Shown here piece after piece: positions 55,566 through 63,878 of a stretch of 64,000 nucleotides of DNA. Made by a program: the position numbers and the translations under genes. The stretch's first letter is position 1. Every line of letters starts with the position of its first letter. The DNA lies in the NCBI RefSeq assembly GCF_005222485.1, contig NZ_CP029078.1, positions 7,875,501 through 7,939,500 on the forward strand. The letters are read 5' to 3'. Under the pieces are notes generated by a model that made no database searches, was not told where the DNA came from, and saw only the letters and a list, made by a program, of their open reading frames with translations. The stretch comes from Streptomyces griseoviridis. GTDB lineage: Bacteria > Actinomycetota > Actinomycetes > Streptomycetales > Streptomycetaceae.

Positions 55566-56015
55566 TCAGTCCACGGCGCCCAGACGGGAGTTGCGGTCCG
55601 CGACCAGTTCCAGGACGGTCCGCCAGTCCTCCAGGACCCCGGCGTCGAAACCGCCGTGGCGGCTCTCCTCGTCCGCGTGCCGCAGCCGCAGCAGGTCGTC
55701 GTCGCTGTCGGGGCCCGCGCGGTGGTGGGAGCGCACCAGGCGGGCGACCCGTTCGCCGAGCAGCGCGCGCACCGCGTCCGCCGCGCGGTCGGGGTGCGCG
55801 TGCCCGGCGCCGGGCGACAGCAGCGGCCCGATGGCGTGCACCAGCCCCGCCACCTGCAACTCCTTGTCGGCCGGGCGCCCGCGACGCAGCAGTGCGGCGG
55901 TCCGCAGCGCGTGCTGGTGCAGGTCCGCGCGGCCGTCCGGCGGACCGGGGGAGTCCCACGAACCCCGGCACGCGTACAGCAGGTCCATCACCTCGTCGAC
56001 ACTGCGCAGCTCCAT
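55566..56015 (-). CDS. HD-domain protein with degenerate active site
   Basis: 149 aa from ATG 56015, with GGAGAGGA upstream. The helical pattern DLHQHALRTAALLRR, ELQVAGLVHAIGPLLSPG, ALLGERVARLVRSHHRAG matches PhnZ/myo-inositol-oxygenase-like HD proteins, but the central HD pair reads His-Ala (VHAIG). Loss of the metal-bridging Asp suggests altered or no catalysis. It stands alone and is divergent from the 58-residue peptide gene. Confidence 0.7.
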   Translation of the reverse strand: MELRSVDEVMDLLYACRGSWDSPGPPDGRADLHQHALRTAALLRRGRPADKELQVAGLVHAIGPLLSPGAGHAHPDRAADAVRALLGERVARLVRSHHRAGPDSDDDLLRLRHADEESRHGGFDAGVLEDWRTVLELVADRNSRLGAVD

Positions 56016-56473
56016 GCGCCGGTCCTCTCCGCCGGACGAGCCGTTGCCGCGCGCCAGCAGATCATGGCCGCCTTGCGAATCGGCCAACGGGACCTGAACT
56101 GCGCGCCGGCCGGAGCGCCCCCGACCGAGCCTGCTGTAGGCCGTTCGAGTGAACCTACATCGGGTCGTACCCGAGCAAATAGTGCCCTACCATGTCCATT
56201 GGGTGCGGGCGGACTTGGGGCATTTACACGTTGTTTCCACTCCCTATCGAGCGAGGCTCCGCTCATCTGGTTACTGTTGACCCGACGGACAGCAACAGGG
56301 TTCCACCCACACCCACGTCCGTCCCGGGGCAAGCCGGTGCACAGCGGCCTGCCCGTTCGAAAGACCGGCGCCACCGCGTCCGAACTGCTCGACCCACACC
56401 CGAGCGGGGTGTCCCAGATCGGTCCGGACGACCGGCCCGCCCCGAGGGTGACCCGACACATAAGGAGTGCGCG
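56016..56473. other. 458-bp divergent intergenic region
   Basis: It separates the HD gene from the 58-aa peptide gene. A relatively AT-rich stretch (56130-56290) carries two adjacent dyads and probable promoters (for example TTTACACGTTGTTTCC near 56225). The part from 56300 to 56460 is GC-rich and could be a long 5' leader for the peptide. Confidence 0.5.
56135..56174. promoter_or_regulatory. Two adjoining inverted repeats
   Basis: TGTAGG-N13-CCTACA (56135-56159) abuts TCGGGT-CGT-ACCCGA (56160-56174). Both are perfect and together look like a compound operator upstream of one or both divergent genes. Confidence 0.5.
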
Positions 56474-56650
56474 GTGACACCAGAAGAGACGACGACTCGC
56501 GTCGAACGCCCCAAGGAACCCATGAAGGCCGTCGGCCGTCGCAAGGGACAGCTCGGCAGCCTCGACGTGTGGGCCAGGTCCGCGCCGATCCGGCTGGCCG
56601 GCTACGAGGACGACCTCGCCGAGCCGCACATCCTGCCCAGCGTCGACTGA
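56474..56650 (+). CDS. 58-residue peptide of unknown function
   Basis: GTG 56474 is preceded by a good ribosome site, AAGGAG, six bases upstream. The N-terminal half is charged (ETTTRVERPKEP, GRRKGQ). The C-terminal half is the distinctive SLDVWARSAPIRLAGYEDD followed by LAEPHILPSVD. There is no signal peptide, membrane helix or Cys. The leader/core-like division is reminiscent of a ribosomally made precursor, but no modifying enzyme is adjacent; the next gene is a GNAT 57 bp on. Function unknown. Confidence 0.7.
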   Translation: MTPEETTTRVERPKEPMKAVGRRKGQLGSLDVWARSAPIRLAGYEDDLAEPHILPSVD

Positions 56651-56707
56651 GCCGCCGACCCCGGCCCCCCGGGCCGCCGCCCGCGTGGGCGTGACAGACT
56701 CACGCCC

Positions 56708-57190
56708 ATGCTCATCAGGGAAGCCGCAGCCGCCGACTGGCCGCAGATCTGGCCTTTCTGGCACCGGATCGTCGCCGCCGCCGAGACCTACGCCTGGGAC
56801 CCGGACACCTCCGAGGAGGCCGCCCGGGTCCTGTGGATGAACCCGGCGAAGCGCGTCTTCGTCGTCGAGGACGAGACCGGGGCCGTCGTCGCCTCCGCCT
56901 ACCTCACCCCGAACTACGCGGGCCCCGCCGACCGCATCGCCAACGCGGGCTTCATGGTCGACCCCGACCGCTCGGGCCACGGCTACGGCCGCGCCCTCGC
57001 CGAACACCTGCTGACGGCCGCCGCCGAGGACGGCTACCGGGGCATGGTCTTCAACGCCGTCGTCGAGACCAACCCGGCCGTCCGCCTCTGGACCTCCCTC
57101 GGCTTCACCGTTCTGGGCACCGTCCCGGACGCGTTCGAACACCCACGGCACGGCCTGGTAGGGCTGCACGTGATGTACAGGGCGCTGTAG
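56708..57190 (+). CDS. GNAT family N-acetyltransferase
   Basis: 160 aa from ATG 56708. A complete GNAT domain: IREAAAADWPQIWPFW at the start, VASAYLTPNYAGPADRIANA, the CoA loop RSGHGYGRALAEHLL, and FNAVVETNPAVRLWTSLGF near the end, as in phosphinothricin or amino-group acetyltransferases. It is co-directional with the 58-aa peptide 57 bp upstream and convergent with the HAD-like gene 15 bp away. Confidence 0.93.
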   Translation: MLIREAAAADWPQIWPFWHRIVAAAETYAWDPDTSEEAARVLWMNPAKRVFVVEDETGAVVASAYLTPNYAGPADRIANAGFMVDPDRSGHGYGRALAEHLLTAAAEDGYRGMVFNAVVETNPAVRLWTSLGFTVLGTVPDAFEHPRHGLVGLHVMYRAL

Positions 57191-57205
57191 TCCGCCGGCC
57201 GCCCG

Positions 57206-57793
57206 TCACCGGGCCTGCCGCGCCGCCCACGCCGCCAGCGTCGCGAAGTCGGCGTCCACGAGGCCGCGCCGCGGGTCGACGCGGTGCAGCAGGGCCGGGC
57301 CGCGATGGTGCTCCCGCACCCAGGCGCGGTCCGCCCCGGTGATCTCGTCGTCCACCCAGGCGAAGGCCCGGCCGCCGGCCCACGCGACGATCTGCGGGGT
57401 CTTCCAGAACACTCCCTCCGGAGCCTCGGGGCGCGGCGACGACCACCGCACACACGGCAGTTCGGGCAGGCCGAGGACCGGCGCGATGAACGTGTTCGCC
57501 TCCTCCTCCCAGGTGGTCGCCCACACCAGGTCGAAGGGGAGCGCGGCAAGTGCCGGGCCGTGCCCGGGATCGAGCCAGACCCGCAGCGGCCTCACCGGCC
57601 GGTCCGCGAGCCCCCACTCGGCGAGCCGGCGCCGCTCGGCCGCCGCCCAGCGGGGCGGCAGCATCCGGTACGTCCGGTAGCCCGCGGGACGGCGTTCCCG
57701 CTGGGCCGCGTACGGGTTCAGCGGTCCGTCGACATCCAGCAGCAGCAACGGGCGCACCGGCGCGGTCAGTCGAGCGGTGCGGTCCGCCGCCAC
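57206..57793 (-). CDS. HAD-like hydrolase family protein
   Basis: 195 aa from GTG 57793, with AGAGG 8 bases upstream; GTG 57754 is an alternative. Motif I is LLLLDVDGPLNPY (Asp20, Asp22). A WATTWEEEANTFI stretch could hold motif II, and AFAWVDDEITGAD gives the acidic motif IV. The cap region is small. Its start lies inside the amidase gene (28-bp overlap), so the two are coupled. Substrate unknown. Confidence 0.8.
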   Translation of the reverse strand: MAADRTARLTAPVRPLLLLDVDGPLNPYAAQRERRPAGYRTYRMLPPRWAAAERRRLAEWGLADRPVRPLRVWLDPGHGPALAALPFDLVWATTWEEEANTFIAPVLGLPELPCVRWSSPRPEAPEGVFWKTPQIVAWAGGRAFAWVDDEITGADRAWVREHHRGPALLHRVDPRRGLVDADFATLAAWAARQAR

Positions 57794-59118
57794 GGGCGCA
57801 GCCTCTCGAACTCCGCGGCCACGTCCAGCAGTTCCTGCTCAGAGCCGGGCAGGCCGGCCAACTGCACGGCGCAGGGCGCACCCGAGGGCAGCACACCGAA
57901 CGGGACCGACACCGCCGGCCAGCCGGTCAGGTTCCACGGCGGGGACAGCGGTGAACAGGCGCTGTTCACCGCCGCGTTGCGCAGCCAGCTCCGCTCGTGC
58001 CACGGCTCGGCAGCGGGGGAGCGGCGGGCCAGGGCCGGGGTGAGCAGAACGTCGTGCTCCGCGAAGAACGGCTCCAGGCGCCGGCGCAGCGTGTCCCTCG
58101 CGGTGCTCGCGCGGACCCCCTTCAGGAAACGGCGTCCGATGGCGGCCTGGGTGCGGGTGCGGCGGTCGAGAAGGCGTGGGTCGAGGCCCTCGGCGTCGAC
58201 GGCGACGGCCGCCGTCCAGTGCGTGAGGGAGGTCGTGGCCAGGGACGCGGGGTACGGCGGATCGGCCCGCCTGACCTGGTGACCGGCCTTGATCAGCACC
58301 CCGGCCGCCTCCCGGACGGCGGCCCGGAACGGCGCGGTGACCGTGACGCCGAGCAGCGGACTGCGCAGCGAGACGGCGACCTTGCGCATCCCGGTCGGCG
58401 GCACCCGCGACGGCCACCGCCGCTCGGAGCCCGCGAGGAGCGCGCACATCAGCCGGGCGTCCGCGACCGTCGTCGCCAGCGGGCCGTTCTCCGACATCCC
58501 GAACCAGTCGCCTCCGCCGATCCCGGCGGGCAGCACCCCGTACCCCGGCTTCAGCGTGAGAAGACCGCAGTTGGCGGCCGGGATGCGCAGCGAGCCCATG
58601 CCGTCGTTGCCGAGGGCGATCGGCGCCATCCCGGCGGCGACCGCGGCCGCGCTGCCGCCCGAGGAGCCCCCTGCCGTCCTGGTGAGGTCCCAGGGGTTGC
58701 GGGTGATGCCGTGGACGCCGTCGGTGGTACCGAAGACACACAGCTCGGGCACGTTCGTGAGGCCGATCACCACCGCGCCCGCCGCCCGCAGCCTGGCCAC
58801 CGTCACATGGTCCGCCGCCGCGGGCGTGTCAGGGGTCGCCGCCGAGCCGTTCCGCTTCGACTCGCCGCGCACGTCGAGATTGTCCTTGACGGCCAACGGG
58901 ACCCCGGCGAGCGGGAGTTCGGCCAGGTCGTCGCGGGCGGCCAGCTCGTCGGCCTCGGCGAGCGCGGCCTCGGCCCTGACCCGCCGGAACGCCCCGACGC
59001 GCCCGTCGAGCCGCGCGATCCGGTCGAGGTGCTCGGCCACCACCTCCCGGGGAGTCGCCCGCTTCTCGCGGACGGCGGCGGCGATCTCGACGGCGCTCCG
59101 GCCGACCCAACTGGTCAC
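57766..59118 (-). CDS. Amidase signature family enzyme
   Basis: 450 aa from GTG/ATG 59118. The Ser-cisSer-Lys triad is visible: Lys78 (LAVKDN), cis-Ser151 (AGGSSGGSAAAVAAG) and nucleophile Ser175 (NDGMGSLRIPAANCG). The family hydrolyses carboxamides, including indole acetamide, aryl amides and carbamates. It is not GatA, since no gatB/C lie nearby. It is followed by, and overlaps, the HAD-like gene. Confidence 0.93.
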   Translation of the reverse strand: MTSWVGRSAVEIAAAVREKRATPREVVAEHLDRIARLDGRVGAFRRVRAEAALAEADELAARDDLAELPLAGVPLAVKDNLDVRGESKRNGSAATPDTPAAADHVTVARLRAAGAVVIGLTNVPELCVFGTTDGVHGITRNPWDLTRTAGGSSGGSAAAVAAGMAPIALGNDGMGSLRIPAANCGLLTLKPGYGVLPAGIGGGDWFGMSENGPLATTVADARLMCALLAGSERRWPSRVPPTGMRKVAVSLRSPLLGVTVTAPFRAAVREAAGVLIKAGHQVRRADPPYPASLATTSLTHWTAAVAVDAEGLDPRLLDRRTRTQAAIGRRFLKGVRASTARDTLRRRLEPFFAEHDVLLTPALARRSPAAEPWHERSWLRNAAVNSACSPLSPPWNLTGWPAVSVPFGVLPSGAPCAVQLAGLPGSEQELLDVAAEFERLRPWRRTAPLD

Positions 59119-59425
59119 TACGGCTCCTCGGGGTGCGATGCGGCGTTCGGGCGTGGTGCCCGGCTACTCGGGAGTACGAGACGCACTCTGCCCGGCCCGG
59201 CGCCGCACGTCGAGAGCGGCGGGCCGGGGAGGCGGTCCGGTGTCCTCGACCGGCCGTCGCGGGCGTCCGGCGCTCTCACGCGTACCCGGCCGGCCGACGC
59301 CCGCCCCCGTACGGCACGTGAGCGCGAACTGCCCGGGGGAGCGGCGGCCGTCCCTCACCGCCACCCGGACCGCGGAGTCCGGCCTGTACCGTTCCGGCGG
59401 CGACGGCCCGAGAGGCACCCGCCCG
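59119..59425. other. 307-bp gap upstream of the amidase gene
   Basis: No gene is seen. The short palindrome TACTC-GG-GAGTA at 59165-59176 lies 47 bp before the amidase start and could be an operator. The rest is plain GC-rich sequence. Confidence 0.4.
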
Positions 59426-60478
59426 CTACCGTGCCGAACGGCGGGCCGCCGCCGTGCTGTCCCGCACGATCAGACGCGGTACCGGCACCCGGACGGTCCT
59501 GGCCGGGCCCGCGTCGAGCAGGGCCGTCAGCTCCCTCGCGGCCGTCCTGCCGAACTCCACGCTGTCCCGGGACAGCGCGGACAGCCAGGGCTTGACCATG
59601 CGGCAGAGCGCCGAGTCCTCCCAGGCCACCACCGACACATCGGCCGGCACCGCGAACCCGAGGTCGATGGCGGCGGCCACCCCGGCGACGGCCATCACGT
59701 CGTTGTCGTAGATCAGCGCCGTGGGGGCGGCGGCGGCCTCCAGGACCCGGCGGGTGACGGCGGCGCCCTGGGCGTCCGAGTAGTCCGTCGTCACCGACTC
59801 CACCCCGGTGAGACCGCGCCGCCCGGCCTCGGCGCGCAGCGCGCGGATCCGGCGTTCGGTGTGCGCGAGGCCCGGCAGCCCGGCGATGTGCACGATCCGG
59901 CGGTGGCCGAGCCGGTACAACTCGTCGACGACGGCGGCCATCGCGCCCGCGTCGTCCGCCCACACCGTCGAGAGGCCGGGGTGCCGTTCGTCGGGCTCGC
60001 CGCCGATCACCACGGCGGGCAGGCCGAGTTCGTCGAGCAGGCCGGTGCGCGGGTCGTCGGTGCGCGGATCGACCACCAGGACGCCGTCCACCCGGTGTTC
60101 GGCCCACCAGCGCCGGTAGACCGCGCACTCGTCGGTGACGTCCTCCACCACCTGGAACAGCAGGCCGAGATGGCGTTCGGCCAGCACCTCCTGGATACCG
60201 GAGACGAGTTGCAGGAAGAACGAGTCGACGCCGAGCGTGTCCGCGGGGCGCGCCAGCACGAAGCCGACCGTGGCCGCACCCTCACCGGAGAGCGCGCGGG
60301 CCGCCGTGCTGGGCCGCCAGCCGAGCTGCTCGGCGACCCGGCGGACCCGGTCGCGGGTCACCTCGGAGACTCCCGGGCGGTCGTTGAGCGCGAAGGAGAC
60401 CGCGCTCTCGGAGACTCCGGCCCGCCGCGCGATGTCCTTCATCGTCGGCCGGCGGGCCGGGGACCGCTTCGCAGGCAT
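59426..60478 (-). CDS. LacI-family transcriptional regulator
   Basis: 350 aa from ATG 60478. The HTH is MKDIARRAGVSESAVSFALN, and the hinge segment RPSTAARALSGEG keeps the CpG-inserting Leu. The sensor domain (FFLQLVSGIQEVLAERHLGL; LIYDNDVMAVAGVAAAIDLG) is the usual type-1 binding fold. It is divergent from the ABC sugar operon at 60699, with two matching 14-bp operators between them. Confidence 0.95.
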   Translation of the reverse strand: MPAKRSPARRPTMKDIARRAGVSESAVSFALNDRPGVSEVTRDRVRRVAEQLGWRPSTAARALSGEGAATVGFVLARPADTLGVDSFFLQLVSGIQEVLAERHLGLLFQVVEDVTDECAVYRRWWAEHRVDGVLVVDPRTDDPRTGLLDELGLPAVVIGGEPDERHPGLSTVWADDAGAMAAVVDELYRLGHRRIVHIAGLPGLAHTERRIRALRAEAGRRGLTGVESVTTDYSDAQGAAVTRRVLEAAAAPTALIYDNDVMAVAGVAAAIDLGFAVPADVSVVAWEDSALCRMVKPWLSALSRDSVEFGRTAARELTALLDAGPARTVRVPVPRLIVRDSTAAARRSAR

Positions 60479-60507
60479 GGTGCTTCCCGCTTTCTCGCTG
60501 ATGACAG

Positions 60508-60545
60508 CTAATGCGCTTGAGTGCCAGCACCCTAAAGCGCATTAG
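60508..60545. promoter_or_regulatory. Paired LacI operators (CTAATGCGCTTGAG, CTAAAGCGCATTAG)
   Basis: Two 14-bp sites, 60508-60521 and 60532-60545, share the form CTAAnGCGCnTNAG around a GCGC core, with centres 24 bp apart. They fall in the 220-bp gap between the LacI gene and the sugar transporter operon. Confidence 0.75.
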
Positions 60546-60698
60546 TCATCCAGCGCAAGCTTTCGGCCATACGGCTCTGACCTGCACTAATGAGGATCGG
60601 ATTTCTTTAGCGGCGCCGAATCCATTGACTTTGCCGGAAGGCCCCGGGCATGGTCCTGGCATCCTCGCCGCCGACGCCGTCAAGGGAGCCCTGTCACC

Positions 60699-61991
60699 GT
60701 GCCCAGAACCCGCGGAGCACTCGCAGCCGCCGCCGTAGCCGCCCTCCTCCTGCCGCTCAGCGCCTGCGGCTCCGCCGACTCGGGCGGCGGGTCGACCGAC
60801 GCCTCGGGCAAGGTCGAGGGCGACATCACCTTCCAGACCTGGAACCTGCGGGCCAACTTCAAGCCCTACTTCGAGGGCGTGGTCGCCGACTTCGAGAAGA
60901 AGTACCCGGACACCGAGGTCAAGTGGATCGACCAGCCCGCCGAGGGCTACGCCGACAAGATCAGCGCCGACGCGGCCGGCGGCACCCTGCCCGACGTCGT
61001 CAACGTCTCCCCCGACCTGGTCGCCCCGCTCGCCAAGGCCGGCCTCGCGCTCGACCTGGACAAGGCCGCCGCCGACTACCGCAAGGAGTACCTGGACGGC
61101 GCCTGGGCCAGCCACCGGATCCCCGGCATGACCGGCACCTACGCCTTCCCCTGGTACCTCAACACCGGGCCGCTGTTCTACAACAAGACCCTCTTCACCG
61201 AGGCGGGACTCGACGCCGGCCATCCGCCGACGACCTACGACGACCTCTTCGCGCAGGCCCGCAAGCTCGCCCAGAAGACCCACGGCAAGGTCGCCACCCT
61301 CGCCAACGTGCCCACCATCGAGGACTTCGGCCGCTACGGCGTCGAGCTGATGAACAAGGAAGGCACCGCGTTCGCCTTCAACGACCCGAAGGGCGTCGAA
61401 CTCCTCACCAAGTACAAGGAGTTGTACGACGCGAAGGCGCTCGACCCGCAGGCGCTCACCGCCACCCCCGAGTCCTCGGGCAAGAAGTTCCTCACCGGCG
61501 CCGTCGCCATGAACCCCGGCAGCGCCCTCGACCTCGGCAACTTCAAGAAGCAGGCGCCGAACCTGTACAAGAACATCGGCATCACCGACCAGATCACCAG
61601 CACCGGCCACGTCAACATGTACGTCATGGGCGTCATGGTCAACGCCAGGACCAAGCACACCGCCGCCTCCGTCGCCTTCGCGCACTTCGTGACCGACGCC
61701 CAGCGGCAGATGTCGTTCGCGAAGCAGGTCGCCATCTTCCCGAGCACCGCGGGCTCGCTCGACGACCCGTACTTCACCGAGGAGGACGGCACCGACGAGA
61801 CCCGGGTCCGGGTCGCCGCCGCCAAGTCCCTTAAGAACGCCGTCAATTACACACCGGTGCTGTTCAGCGAGCAGATGAAGACCGCGCTGCGCAACGAGGT
61901 CGCCAAGGCCCTCCAGGGCAAGGAGAGCCCCAAGGCGGCCCTCGACAACGCTGTCAAGGCGTGCGACACCCTCCTCGCGCAGCAGGGCTGA
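60699..61991 (+). CDS. Sugar ABC transporter solute-binding lipoprotein (family 1)
   Basis: 430 aa from GTG 60699, with AGGGAG upstream. Lipoprotein signal: LLLPLSACGS. The mature protein shows the CUT1-type pattern: ITFQTWNLRANFKPYFEGVV, EKKYPDTEVKWIDQPAEGY, PDVVNVSPDLVAPLAKAG and YAFPWYLNTGPLFYNKTLF. It delivers a sugar or oligosaccharide to the two permeases downstream. An ATPase gene is absent, as is common where a shared MsiK serves many systems. Confidence 0.95.
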   Translation: MPRTRGALAAAAVAALLLPLSACGSADSGGGSTDASGKVEGDITFQTWNLRANFKPYFEGVVADFEKKYPDTEVKWIDQPAEGYADKISADAAGGTLPDVVNVSPDLVAPLAKAGLALDLDKAAADYRKEYLDGAWASHRIPGMTGTYAFPWYLNTGPLFYNKTLFTEAGLDAGHPPTTYDDLFAQARKLAQKTHGKVATLANVPTIEDFGRYGVELMNKEGTAFAFNDPKGVELLTKYKELYDAKALDPQALTATPESSGKKFLTGAVAMNPGSALDLGNFKKQAPNLYKNIGITDQITSTGHVNMYVMGVMVNARTKHTAASVAFAHFVTDAQRQMSFAKQVAIFPSTAGSLDDPYFTEEDGTDETRVRVAAAKSLKNAVNYTPVLFSEQMKTALRNEVAKALQGKESPKAALDNAVKACDTLLAQQG

Positions 61992-61996
61992 CCGTC

Positions 61997-62899
61997 ATGG
62001 CGAGCCCCACTGCCCCGGCCACCACCCGCATCCGGCGTCAACTGCCGACCAGCCCCTGGCTGTTCGCGGCGCCCGGACTGCTGATCGTCGGCGTGTTCAT
62101 CCTGTACCCGTTCCTCTCCACGCTGGTGAACTCCTTCACCGACCGGCGGACCCTGCTGCCCGGCCGCTTCGTGGGCCTCGCCAACTTCCGTGAACTGCTC
62201 CACGACGACATGTTCTGGATCGGACTGCGCAACAGTTGCCTCTACGTCCTCGGCGTGGTGCCCGCCCTGGTCGTCCTGCCGCTGCTGCTCGCGCTCCTGG
62301 TGCGCAAGAACATCCCCGGCATCACCTTCTTCCGCTCCGCCTTCTACACCCCGGTCGTCGCCTCCATCGTCGTGGTCGGCCTGATCTGGGTCTGGCTCCT
62401 CGACGAACGCGGCCTCGTCAACGCGCTGCTGGAGGCGGTCGGGGTGGGCCGGGTCGGCTTCCTCAGCGACCAGTGGCTGCTGCTGATGAGCGCCATGGCC
62501 GTCACGGTCTGGAAGGGCCTCGGCTACTACATGATCATCTATCTGGCCGCGCTGGCGAACGTGCCCCGCGAACTCCACGAGGCGGCCGCCGTGGACGGCG
62601 CGGGCGCCCTGCGCCGCTTCCTCTCCGTCACCGTGCCCGCCGTCCGCTCCACCATGGTGCTGGTCGGCGCGCTCTCCTCGGTCGCCGCCTTCAAGGTGTT
62701 CTCCGAGGTCTACTTGATGGCCGGCCCGAGCGGCGGCCCCGCGGGCGAGGACACCACCCTCGTCATGCTGGTCCAGCGCACCGGCACCGGCCTCACCGGC
62801 CGGGTCGGCTACGCCTCCGCCCTCTCCGTCGTCGTCTTCGCCGTCACCGTCGCCCTGATGCTGCTCGTGCTGCGCGCCGACCGGAAGGACGCGTCATGA
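61997..62899 (+). CDS. Sugar ABC transporter permease (MalF-type)
   Basis: 300 aa from ATG 61997, five bases after the binding-protein stop. Six membrane helices start at PWLFAAPGLLIVGVFILYPF. The ATPase-contact EAA loop is ELHEAAAVDGAGALRRFLSV. It forms the channel with the next gene, which overlaps its stop by four bases. Confidence 0.95.
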   Translation: MASPTAPATTRIRRQLPTSPWLFAAPGLLIVGVFILYPFLSTLVNSFTDRRTLLPGRFVGLANFRELLHDDMFWIGLRNSCLYVLGVVPALVVLPLLLALLVRKNIPGITFFRSAFYTPVVASIVVVGLIWVWLLDERGLVNALLEAVGVGRVGFLSDQWLLLMSAMAVTVWKGLGYYMIIYLAALANVPRELHEAAAVDGAGALRRFLSVTVPAVRSTMVLVGALSSVAAFKVFSEVYLMAGPSGGPAGEDTTLVMLVQRTGTGLTGRVGYASALSVVVFAVTVALMLLVLRADRKDAS

Positions 62900-63810
62900 G
62901 CGTCCTCGACCGGGCACGCCCCGCACCCGGGCGGGCCGCCGCCCGCACGCCGCGCGGGCCCCGCTTCGCCGACGAGCACGGCCGCCGGCTGCGCGGCTGG
63001 GAACTCGCCCTGCGCTACCTGCTGCTGCTCGCCGTCCTGGCGCTGACCGTCGGCCCGTTCCTGTGGCAGCTGTCCACCTCGCTCAAGGGCCCCACCGAGG
63101 ACATCTACAGCTCCCCGCCGAGCTTCCTGCCCGGCCACCCCACCCTGCACAACTACGAACGGGTCGCGGAGACCATCCCGGTCTGGGACTACGCCCTCAA
63201 CTCGCTGAAGGTCGCGGGCGCCAACGTCGTCACCAACTGCGTCGGTTCGGCGCTCGCCGGGTACGCGCTGGCCAGGCTCCGCTACCGGGGCCGCAAGGCC
63301 GCGACGCTCGTCTTCGTCCTGGCCATGCTGGTGCCGGTGGAGGGCATCATCATCGCCCAGTTCACCACCATGCGGGAGCTGGGCCTCAACAACACCCTGA
63401 TCGGAGTCGTGCTGCCCGGCTGCGTCAGCGCGCTGAACGTCCTGCTGATGCGCAACGCCTTCCTCAGCCTCCCGCACGAGATCGACGAGGCCGCCTACGT
63501 CGACGGCGCCGACGTCTGGCAGCGGTTCCTGCGGATCGCGCTGCCGTCCGTGAAGGGCACCCTCGCCGTCGTCGCGATCTTCGCCTTCATGGGCGCCTGG
63601 GACGACTTCCTGTGGCCGCTGATCGTCCTCAGCGACCCGTCCCGCTTCACCCTGACCATCGGGCTCAACTACCTGCACGGCACCTTCGCCAACGACGAAC
63701 GGCTCGTCGCCGCCGGCACGATCATCGCCGTCGCCCCGCTCATCGCCCTCTTCGCCTGCCTCCAGCGGTACTTCTTCCGCGGCGTCGGCGAAGGAGCCGT
63801 CAAGGGCTGA
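62896..63810 (+). CDS. Sugar ABC transporter permease (MalG-type)
   Basis: 304 aa from ATG 62896. A 45-residue charged N-terminus precedes six membrane helices. The EAA loop is EIDEAAYVDGADVWQRFLRI, and the end (GTIIAVAPLIALFACLQRYF) is typical of the MalG class. Coupled to the MalF-type gene by ATGA overlap. Confidence 0.95.
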   Translation: MSVLDRARPAPGRAAARTPRGPRFADEHGRRLRGWELALRYLLLLAVLALTVGPFLWQLSTSLKGPTEDIYSSPPSFLPGHPTLHNYERVAETIPVWDYALNSLKVAGANVVTNCVGSALAGYALARLRYRGRKAATLVFVLAMLVPVEGIIIAQFTTMRELGLNNTLIGVVLPGCVSALNVLLMRNAFLSLPHEIDEAAYVDGADVWQRFLRIALPSVKGTLAVVAIFAFMGAWDDFLWPLIVLSDPSRFTLTIGLNYLHGTFANDERLVAAGTIIAVAPLIALFACLQRYFFRGVGEGAVKG

Positions 63811-63819
63811 ACCCGCCAC

Positions 63820-63837
63820 CGGAACAGCGCCGTTCCG
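63820..63837 (+). promoter_or_regulatory. Small inverted repeat between permease and hydrolase genes
   Basis: CGGAAC-AGCGCC-GTTCCG: a 6-bp stem and 6-base loop, ten bases after the permease stop. It may reduce transcription into the next gene. Confidence 0.35.
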
Positions 63838-63878
63838 CTCCGACCGGCCGACACCACCTCGCCCCGCAAGGACACCGC

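Noticed and set aside
55000..55971. Minus-strand repeat protein across the 33-bp array
   Set aside because: No ribosome site or family-like start. Only the repeat itself gives regularity, and the frame is antisense to the HD and small membrane protein genes.
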